A stretch of 64,000 nt of DNA. Source: Symsagittifera roscoffensis (taxonomy: Eukaryota; Xenacoelomorpha; Acoela; Convolutidae). The stretch's first letter is position 1. Every line of letters begins with the position of its first letter. The notes beneath the pieces were generated by a model that saw nothing but the letters and a program-made list of their open reading frames with translations, did not search any database and was not told the DNA's origin. A program made the translations under genes and the position numbers. Positions 57,320 through 64,000 of the stretch are shown here, piece by piece. The stretch lies in contig NC_087070.1 in assembly GCF_963678635.1 (NCBI RefSeq), positions 28,330,848 through 28,394,847 on the forward strand, in the 5' to 3' direction.

Positions 57320-58720
57320 TTAAGGTTGTTTTTGAAATTCAACTTTCTTTAATATTTTAGATTGTGGGATGAATACTTTATAATTTTTACGTGGTTGATT
57401 TCTAAGTCGTGAAGACTCTCTATGTTCTGATTTGTCGATTTGTTTTTGGGGTATTATTTGTTCTGTCATTTTTCTATTTTTTCTTTCTTTTTGAGATGTA
57501 TTTTGATCGAGATTTTTTGTATTGTTTTTTGTGGTGTTTGATTTTGTATTTTGATTTCCGAGGTGAATATCATTTTGTTCCTTTGTTATGTTGTCCGTAT
57601 GTGGGTTATTTTGAATAACTTTTAAACCTGTAAAAGAATATAATTGAGTTAGTTCGCGGAGTGCGTATTCTTTTGGATAATAAGGTAATAGGTTATTTCG
57701 GTGTTGAACGATTTCTTTTTTATCTGAGTCGGTGATTTTATATGTGACATCAGTGGGTTTTGCAATTATTTGGTATGGTCCTTTACGAAGGGGTTGTAAC
57801 TTTTTTGAAATTCCTTTTTGAGTACTAAAATTGGGTTTTAAAACAAATGTTCCAATTTTTAAATCGGAGGCTGGTGTAAAGCGTGAATTTATTTGTTCAT
57901 TAATATTTTGCCTTTGTAACAACTTTTTTGTTACCTTTTGGTAAATTTCATTGTGTTTTTTATCTCTGTTTAAAATCCATTCGGTGTGTGTACCGGAGGC
58001 TAATTTAAGAATTTGTGGGTGATGAAAATGATCTTCATCGTGTGTATGTAATGGTAGGTTATAACAAATTGAGTCTTTATTTGGTTGACAATAACCTTGT
58101 GCGTTTTTATGAGAGTTTGCTGTAAACATTATTGGTTTGCGTGGCTTTTGGTTAAAAACCATTTCATATGGTGACATTCCTAAAGTTGTCGTGATTTGTG
58201 AATTATATGCTAAGGGAAATAGTTTTACATCTGCTGACCATTCGGTATATCTTGTATCATTTCCATTGATGATACATCTGAGATATTCTTGTAATGAACG
58301 GTTCATACCTTCGACTAAGCCGTTTGTCCAAGGTGCGTGAGATGTACGTGGTTTGTGTTTAATGTTATATAAATGACATAGTGTGATGATTTCATTATTT
58401 ATGAATTCTGTACCGTTGTCTGTAACTAAAATTTCTGGTAGTCCGAATTTTGCTATCCAGTGTTCATAGAGTGTTGTGTAAGCGTAATAAGCGTTACAAT
58501 ATGGTACTGGGTTAAGTGCTACATAATGTGTAAATGCGTCAACAATTACCATAATGTAGGAGTTTCCTTCGGATGAGGGTGAAATTGGTCCTTTGGTATC
58601 AAATGAGATACGATGATTAAAGTACAAACTTTGTCCTTTAAAATCTTGTTTTTGTGCTATTTGTTTTTGATTTGGGTAAGGTTTATTTAGTTGACATACT
58701 ATACAGTCATTGCATAGCAC
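57320..58720 (-). CDS. int: retroelement integrase, catalytic core and C-terminus (466 codons)
   Basis: Inserts retroelement cDNA into host DNA. The frame enters with CNDCIVCQ, the two Cys of the HHCC zinc-binding domain. The catalytic triad is Asp41 (RISFDTKGP), Asp101 (LVTDNGTEF) and Glu137 (NGLVEGMNRS), giving the DD35E spacing. A GPY/F module follows (LRKGPYQIIAKP; HRNNLLPYYPKE), typical of Ty3/gypsy integrases, then a long basic tail. The listed 5' end is a GTG inside the domain, not a real start: the His-His half of the zinc domain lies in the frame at 58707-59303. The switch is a +1 change at TTTCCCAAAT (about 58738-58747), explained by one extra C. Confidence 0.9.
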   Translation of the reverse strand: MLCNDCIVCQLNKPYPNQKQIAQKQDFKGQSLYFNHRISFDTKGPISPSSEGNSYIMVIVDAFTHYVALNPVPYCNAYYAYTTLYEHWIAKFGLPEILVTDNGTEFINNEIITLCHLYNIKHKPRTSHAPWTNGLVEGMNRSLQEYLRCIINGNDTRYTEWSADVKLFPLAYNSQITTTLGMSPYEMVFNQKPRKPIMFTANSHKNAQGYCQPNKDSICYNLPLHTHDEDHFHHPQILKLASGTHTEWILNRDKKHNEIYQKVTKKLLQRQNINEQINSRFTPASDLKIGTFVLKPNFSTQKGISKKLQPLRKGPYQIIAKPTDVTYKITDSDKKEIVQHRNNLLPYYPKEYALRELTQLYSFTGLKVIQNNPHTDNITKEQNDIHLGNQNTKSNTTKNNTKNLDQNTSQKERKNRKMTEQIIPQKQIDKSEHRESSRLRNQPRKNYKVFIPQSKILKKVEFQKQP

Positions 58721-59303
58721 TTTTATCCAAATTGGTGCATTTGGGAAATAAAAGTTTTGTATAAAATTTGAATATGTTTTTTTCTGATCCAGAGTGTCCT
58801 TTAATATTTTGTGTATGTGAAATATTAAAAGCTATAAGAATCATACTTAAAGGGAGACAGGGAGCTGTAGATTCATTTAGTTTGTATTCTAGAAGGTCTG
58901 TGTTTTCGTTAATTGTTGTATTGTTGAATTTTCGAAAATATCGGAGGAGTGTTTTGTTTCCTAGAATAGTTGAATCTGCTTTGATAGGTTTAGTTTTATA
59001 TTTGTGCCATGATTTCAGTTGTCGAATTACTGGGTCAAGGTTTTGATATTGTTTCAGTGTTGAAATTGTAATTGTTTCTGTTGGGGGGAGAAAAATGTTT
59101 TCGATTTCTAATTTAGATAAGGGTATTGTGTCAAGTGGGTCATGGAGGTCAAAAACTTGATTTATTGTGTATTTTGAATCGTTTGTTTGTGGTCCTGATA
59201 AGTTTATTTTATCAGTCAGATTTTCTTTTTCAATTAGTGGAAAATGGTCTTTTTTAGGAGGTGTTGTTTTATTCTTTTTTGTTGGGTGTTGTTTTTTATC
59301 CAT
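58707..59303 (-). CDS. int: linker and N-terminal integrase segment (198 codons, -1 frame to pol)
   Basis: Overlaps the end of the gag-pol frame by 70 bp in the -1 frame. The frame holds a Lys-rich linker, a region typical between RNase H and integrase (LDPVIRQLKSWHKY), and the His pair of the integrase zinc domain (SHTQNIKGHSG). It then leaves the conserved frame at LLFPK and stops at 58707. The ATG at 59301-59303 may be incidental. Joining from gag-pol could use one of two -1 slippery heptamers, A AAA AAC (59297-59291) or A AAA AAG (59255-59249), both in the right phase. Confidence 0.75.
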   Translation of the reverse strand: MDKKQHPTKKNKTTPPKKDHFPLIEKENLTDKINLSGPQTNDSKYTINQVFDLHDPLDTIPLSKLEIENIFLPPTETITISTLKQYQNLDPVIRQLKSWHKYKTKPIKADSTILGNKTLLRYFRKFNNTTINENTDLLEYKLNESTAPCLPLSMILIAFNISHTQNIKGHSGSEKNIFKFYTKLLFPKCTNLDKSAMQ

Positions 59304-62300
59304 TGTGAATATGGGATTGGTTTAAAAGTTGATGTTCCAAGTAGATCAACTTCATAGTGATTATTTTGACAATCTAAATAAAGTGGGAAATGTTGTAAAT
59401 TATTTATTTGTGATTGTTCAACGTGAGTTTTTACTGCATATTTGCATTCCAATCGGGGTGATGTTTCATTTTCTGCAAGGTAGAATTTTATGTTTTTGGG
59501 TATTTCAACTGTGGTTTTTCGTGTAAGTAATTCAGGTGGCGTATTTCGACTTAAGGTGTCTGGTAATGCAAGATTTTTTCCTGCGGTCCAAACTATATGT
59601 AAGTTTGGGAATTTCATTAAAATGAGTTGAAATCTATAAACTCGATGGTTTGGATTAGACTTTTGTGTAAAAAGAAAGATGATTGGTTTATGGTCTGTGA
59701 ATAGAACTGTGGGATGTTTTGATCCAAGTATCAGAAATTCATATTCTGTTAGTGTATATATTATGGCTGTACATTCTCTCATTAGAGTTGAGAGTCTTAG
59801 TTCTGCTTGAGTGAATAATCGAGAATTTGCTGATATGAGGTTCATTTTATTTGTACTATTATGTGATTGTAATAATGCTGCGCCGATGCCAAAGTTCGAA
59901 GCATCGCACATTGCATAAAATGGTTGATTTGAATCTGGAATTGTGTTTGAAATTTGTTCAGTTAGAAGTTTTTTAATTTCTTCAAATCGTGCTTGATGTT
60001 CTATATTCCATTCAAAATTATTTTGTTGTCTAAGTATGTTATAGAATGGTCGTAGATATAATTGCATTTTATAAACATATTTGCTTAAAAAGTTTAACAT
60101 TCCAAGGAATTCTTGGATTTTCTTTTTATTTGTTGGTGGTTGGAGTTTTTGAATAGCGTCTATACGTGATTTCAATGGAGTGATTGTTTCTCTTTCTATA
60201 TTATGCCCTAAGAATTTAACTTTTGTCAAAAAGAAGTGTGATTTATCGGGGGCGGCCTTCAGATTTTCGTTCTGAAGTATTTGGTGATATTGTTCTAAAA
60301 CATTGAACATTTCCTCTTTTGTTTGTGATTGCATAAAAACATCGTCTAAATAGGTGATTGCGTTTTTCTTGAGTATTAGTGGTCGAAAAATTTTGCTCAT
60401 AAAAGCTGAAAATGCTGCTGGTCCTATGGATATTCCATAGAATAAGCGGTTGAATTCGTATTGTTGATTTCCAATAACAAATTGTGTTAAGCGTCGTGAT
60501 TGTTCATCTAATGGCATTTGATTATATGCACTATTCATATCGGCGGTGGTAAAGTATTTTCCGTTTATTTTTGTTAAAATAACTTGTATTGGTTCAATGG
60601 GCCAATTACACTTTGATTCATCTATGAGTGAGTTGAGGTATCTAGCATCGAGAACAATTTTTAATGATTCTCCTTTGGCTAGAATGATAACAGGGTTGAT
60701 AAATGTGTTGCCTTTTGGTTGTTCCTCTTTGTTTACTGGTGATATAATGTTGTATTGTTCTAAAATGTCGAGTAATCTGTTCACTTTATCGTGTAAGTGA
60801 ATTGGTACTTTACTTGCTCTTTGTTTTTTGAAAACTGCGTCTGGTTTTAATGGGAGATGTAGTGATGAGCTGATTTTGCCAACATCAAATTTGGATGTTG
60901 CATAGACTGATGAATATTTAATTAGCTGTTTTGCTAGTTTTTCAAATTCGTCTTGTGTTATTTGTGAATGTTGGAAATTAAACATTGTTAAAAATTTCTG
61001 TTGATTCTCTGTGTAGTTACTTATGTTGAATGTAGGTTTGAAATATGGGGTTTTTGTGAAATAATCCGTATTTCTGTTTTCGTTACTTATTATATTATTT
61101 ATAGATAATTCTTCATTAAGGATTGTGGATTGGCAAATATCTAGTAATTGGAGTATATTTTTTACACGATATGCTTTTTCGTGTATTGGTAATATTGTAG
61201 CGTTGGTTTCGCAATAGCCTAGAAGTCCTAAAGGTAATGTTACTTGGTAAGGTGTATTGTTGTATACATGTAAGGAAATAATATCTGAATTCGAGTTTTT
61301 CAAATATTTTATTGATGAGATTGTGATTTTGAAAAACTTATGAATAGGTTTGAATTCAAAATCTGACATATAAAATTTTTGTTTGTTTTGTTTTTTATCA
61401 TATTGGTGAACTTGTTTGATTGAAAAATTATAGATGTTTCCTGATAGTGGTTTCAAGTGTTTTCTTTGTTGGTTATATATTGGGTAAAATTTTGAAAAAA
61501 ATGGTGGTTGTTTATTTAATCTTTGAAAAAATGTTAGGGATGTGTCTTTTGTTTTTGTATATTTATCTTTGATTAATATTTTACTATTCAAGATGTTGAT
61601 TGTTGGTATATATTTAGAGATAAATGGTATTCCAATGATATTATGTTTAATATCAGTGATATGGAATATTTGTTTAAATGGTTTGGTTAAAATTTTGTTT
61701 TGCTCCATTGTTCTTGTGGGGAGAAGAAATAATTGAATTTTTCCGTAGTTTATTAATGTTGATCCTTGTGCTGTTGCTAGTTTGCTGGAGGTTTCAAGAG
61801 GTGTTAGCTTTGGGTGTAAGGTTTTTATTTCATTCCATGTGGGAATGTTTATTATATTTGATTCTGCTCCTGAATCAATTAAAAAATCAATTTCAAGATC
61901 TGGTGGTTGAAATTCTTTGCTTTTTGGACTTTCCAAAAGAAATAGTATTGTCCAAATTTTTTCTTTGGGTTGTTCTTTTTGTATGTTTTGATAGATGTGA
62001 TTTGTATTCAAGCATTTTGTTTTTTCTTTCTCATTGGGTTGGTTTGTAGTGTTAATTTCATTAGTTTTTTGTGTCGTCGGTGTGGAATGGACGGGTTCAA
62101 TATAATAATTGTGAAGGAGTTCTGATTGATTCTCATATATGTGTGATGAAAAAGGTTCTTCATATATAACAGGTTCATAGTCATTTTCGACTTTTATCAT
62201 GTTGATGGAGAGAGTGTTTTCTGCATCGCTTTCTGAATCTGATGATCCACCATTTATTTGGTTGAGTTGTAACGTATCAGTTACTGTGTCATCAATACCT

Positions 62301-64000
62301 GGAGGGTCTGATGTTGTTTCTGGATTAGATTGTACTTGATTAATATGTCTTTGATGTTTAGGTGTACTACTTCTGTGGCGATTATTAGAATTATTATAGT
62401 TATTATTATTCCGGTGTGGTGATTGGGAATAATTTCTATAACGATTATTATAACTTGAGTGTCGATTTTGTGAATTATTTCGCGATCTGTTTTGGTAATT
62501 ATTGTTTGGTCTGTTATAGTTCGATCTATTATATGAGTTATTCCTTGATTGATTGTTCGGGTAATTCTGGTTTCGGTTGTTTGAATAACTTCTATTCCGA
62601 TTATTTGAGTAGTTTCTATTCCTATTGTATGATGAATTTCGTGATTGATTGTTTGGATAATAATCATTTCTTGATTGGGAATTAGATCTAGAAACAAATC
62701 GTTGTGTATTTGAATGTGATCTGGAGTAGTTATTTCGACTATTTGGTCTATTGTAGTGATTTTGTGATGAATTATGCGTGTTTCTTCGTTCTGGTGATCT
62801 TCCTCTATAACTTGAGTTATATGGTGATTGATTTCTTGTATAATTTGTATTGTTCGGGAGTGGTTTTCCTGAACTGTTGTTGCTGTAGACTGTTTTGTTC
62901 GGTAGATTTTGATCTTTTTTCATGTATTGATAGAATGATTTATTTGGTTCTTTATATTTTTGAGGTTTATTTTGATTGTCTTGCTGTTTTTGTCTACATT
63001 CAGAAATACTATGTCCGTATCGTCGGCAATAATTACACCATTTTTTGAAAGATGGTTTGCCTTTAAAGTTTGGGTGTTTTTCGTAAATATTGAGTATTTC
63101 AGTGATTTTTTCAACGAGATCTGTATCTGATTCCTGTATATTGTTTATATTTGTGGAAGCTGTTTCAATTCTGTTAACGTATTGTAATTTCAGATTTTCC
63201 GTTTCTTCGAGTTTCATTGTGATTTCTGCTTGTTCTAGTTTGTCTACTAGTTTTCGAAAATCTAAATCGGGTTCTCGAATTGACGAAGGATGGGATGCTC
63301 TCTTTTTTATTGCTATTTTCCTTAATTGTGGTGTTAAGGTCATCATTAAGATTTCTGTCATCTTTGTGTTTTTATAGTCATGTGTATTTAATGAATATGC
63401 TTTTCGAACTAGTGTTTCGATTCGTACTGCTAATTGCTTGATGGTTTCGTTTGGTAATCTGCGAATTTCATTACATAAAACTCTTTGTTGTTGTTTGTTT
63501 CTTTCGGAGTCAAACATTTTTGAAAATTCTTGTGTAAATCTTTTCCAATTTGATTTTATTTCTATAGGCAATACTGAAAACCATTTTTGGGCTGCGCCAT
63601 CTAGAGTTGTTTGTATTAACGCTGTGCGTCGATGTATCCAGTTTTGATGTAGTGGCGTATTAATTGGTTCAGGTCCTATATTTAAAATCAAATTTGCTGT
63701 GACTGCATTTAAATAGTCTTCTACAGAATATTCAGGGTCTGTTCCTGTGAATACCATTAAAGGTTTATTTGATGTTATTGATGATCCACCCATAAGGTAT
63801 GGATTCATCGTCATTTGTAATGATTCTGCTGCATTTGGCATTTGAGAAAAATTTGAAAGTTGATTTCTTGTTATTTCGTGTTGTTGAAGATATGCTGGGA
63901 GTGGTATTTCATTTTGCATTTGTGCTGGTTGGTACGAGTTTGCAATCATTGGGTTTTGTTGCTGAATTGGTTGAAAAGATTTATTAATTGGGTTTTGTTG
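59234..64000 (-). CDS. gag-pol: gag-protease-reverse transcriptase-RNase H polyprotein (partial, N-terminus outside window)
   Basis: One uninterrupted frame from beyond 64000 to the TAA at 59234. Numbered from the first ATG in the window (63949, 1,571 codons): a capsid-type gag region (about 60-290, with QKWFSVLPIEIKSNWKRFTQ), a CCHC zinc knuckle at 305-318 (CNYCRRYGHSISEC), an Asn/Arg/Ser/Tyr-rich stretch at about 340-545, an aspartic protease with IDSGAES near 691, reverse transcriptase with TYLDDVFM near 1198, and RNase H with MCDASNFGIGAAL near 1347 and FTDHKP downstream. The frame stays open upstream of 63949, so the true start is outside. Gag and pol share one frame here, and the frame change comes only before integrase, which is unusual for the group. 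Confidence 0.95.
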   Translation of the reverse strand, partial: QQNPINKSFQPIQQQNPMIANSYQPAQMQNEIPLPAYLQQHEITRNQLSNFSQMPNAAESLQMTMNPYLMGGSSITSNKPLMVFTGTDPEYSVEDYLNAVTANLILNIGPEPINTPLHQNWIHRRTALIQTTLDGAAQKWFSVLPIEIKSNWKRFTQEFSKMFDSERNKQQQRVLCNEIRRLPNETIKQLAVRIETLVRKAYSLNTHDYKNTKMTEILMMTLTPQLRKIAIKKRASHPSSIREPDLDFRKLVDKLEQAEITMKLEETENLKLQYVNRIETASTNINNIQESDTDLVEKITEILNIYEKHPNFKGKPSFKKWCNYCRRYGHSISECRQKQQDNQNKPQKYKEPNKSFYQYMKKDQNLPNKTVYSNNSSGKPLPNNTNYTRNQSPYNSSYRGRSPERRNTHNSSQNHYNRPNSRNNYSRSHSNTQRFVSRSNSQSRNDYYPNNQSRNSSYNRNRNYSNNRNRSYSNNRNQNYPNNQSRNNSYNRSNYNRPNNNYQNRSRNNSQNRHSSYNNRYRNYSQSPHRNNNNYNNSNNRHRSSTPKHQRHINQVQSNPETTSDPPGIDDTVTDTLQLNQINGGSSDSESDAENTLSINMIKVENDYEPVIYEEPFSSHIYENQSELLHNYYIEPVHSTPTTQKTNEINTTNQPNEKEKTKCLNTNHIYQNIQKEQPKEKIWTILFLLESPKSKEFQPPDLEIDFLIDSGAESNIINIPTWNEIKTLHPKLTPLETSSKLATAQGSTLINYGKIQLFLLPTRTMEQNKILTKPFKQIFHITDIKHNIIGIPFISKYIPTINILNSKILIKDKYTKTKDTSLTFFQRLNKQPPFFSKFYPIYNQQRKHLKPLSGNIYNFSIKQVHQYDKKQNKQKFYMSDFEFKPIHKFFKITISSIKYLKNSNSDIISLHVYNNTPYQVTLPLGLLGYCETNATILPIHEKAYRVKNILQLLDICQSTILNEELSINNIISNENRNTDYFTKTPYFKPTFNISNYTENQQKFLTMFNFQHSQITQDEFEKLAKQLIKYSSVYATSKFDVGKISSSLHLPLKPDAVFKKQRASKVPIHLHDKVNRLLDILEQYNIISPVNKEEQPKGNTFINPVIILAKGESLKIVLDARYLNSLIDESKCNWPIEPIQVILTKINGKYFTTADMNSAYNQMPLDEQSRRLTQFVIGNQQYEFNRLFYGISIGPAAFSAFMSKIFRPLILKKNAITYLDDVFMQSQTKEEMFNVLEQYHQILQNENLKAAPDKSHFFLTKVKFLGHNIERETITPLKSRIDAIQKLQPPTNKKKIQEFLGMLNFLSKYVYKMQLYLRPFYNILRQQNNFEWNIEHQARFEEIKKLLTEQISNTIPDSNQPFYAMCDASNFGIGAALLQSHNSTNKMNLISANSRLFTQAELRLSTLMRECTAIIYTLTEYEFLILGSKHPTVLFTDHKPIIFLFTQKSNPNHRVYRFQLILMKFPNLHIVWTAGKNLALPDTLSRNTPPELLTRKTTVEIPKNIKFYLAENETSPRLECKYAVKTHVEQSQINNLQHFPLYLDCQNNHYEVDLLGTSTFKPIPYSQWIKNNTQQKRIKQHLLKKTIFH

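Larger units (their letters stand above)
49172..64000 (-). mobile_element. env-bearing Ty3/gypsy LTR retroelement (errantivirus-like), 5' end outside window
   Basis: Order on the minus strand: gag, protease, RT, RNase H, integrase with DD35E and GPY/F module, small membrane ORF, ATG-less ORF, signal-peptide glycoprotein, 602-codon ORF, 3' region. The PR-RT-RH-IN order and GPY/F module place it in Metaviridae (Ty3/gypsy), not BEL/Pao or Copia. The sense strand is A/C-rich and G-poor. Integrase and envelope each contain one single-base frame break; gag through RNase H is intact. The element is therefore young but, as read, probably not fully functional. The gag N-terminus, primer-binding site and 5' LTR lie beyond 64000. 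Confidence 0.9.

Noticed and set aside
62281..63114. Overlapping minus-strand ORFs in other frames of gag (138 and 64 codons)
   Set aside because: They are out-of-frame readings of the Asn/Arg/Ser-rich gag segment.

Overview
The window is AT-rich animal nuclear DNA. It has spliceosomal introns, exons of a class A GPCR and of a divergent alpha-tubulin, hAT-type MITEs, a 15 kb minisatellite and an envelope-bearing Ty3/gypsy retroelement. I cannot name the species. The tubulin introns (after the ATG and at the VID codon) sit at positions I recall from vertebrate alpha-tubulin genes, but the protein is clearly divergent.

Layout. 1-9650: intergenic DNA with degenerate dispersed repeats, a GA/GAAA microsatellite, a pair of inverted 17-bp repeat arrays, and the last two exons of a GPCR (6156-6257, 6745-6897) whose intron carries a MITE. 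9651-25040: a 41-bp minisatellite with higher-order repeats (1,343 and 1,547 bp) and a 1.4 kb duplication that copied the left flank into the array. 25041-27157: dispersed repeats. 27158-35546 (minus): alpha-tubulin gene of three coding exons (35544-35546 inferred, 30878-31130, 27158-28308; 468 codons). 30295-51600: a head-to-tail direct duplication of a 10.65 kb unit (A 30295-40948, B 40949-51600), at least 99.9% identical by eye. It copied tubulin exons 1 and 2, a MITE and the 3' end of the retroelement. About 49170 to beyond 64000 (minus): the retroelement itself.

The retroelement reads, in its own 5'-3' order (right to left here): gag-protease-RT-RNase H in one frame (open past the window edge); integrase in two further frames; a 58-codon ORF with two predicted membrane helices; a 377-codon frame without any ATG; an envelope-like glycoprotein with signal peptide, broken by one base; and a 602-codon ORF of unknown function whose ATG overlaps the envelope stop (ATGA). 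The gag-pol to integrase overlap holds two correctly phased -1 slippery heptamers. The other two frame breaks lie in homopolymers and could be decay or assembly error. The three extra reading frames around env are the best candidates for something undescribed.

Coding was judged only by reading the translation and splice signals; no search was run. LTRs could not be delimited because the 5' LTR lies outside the window.
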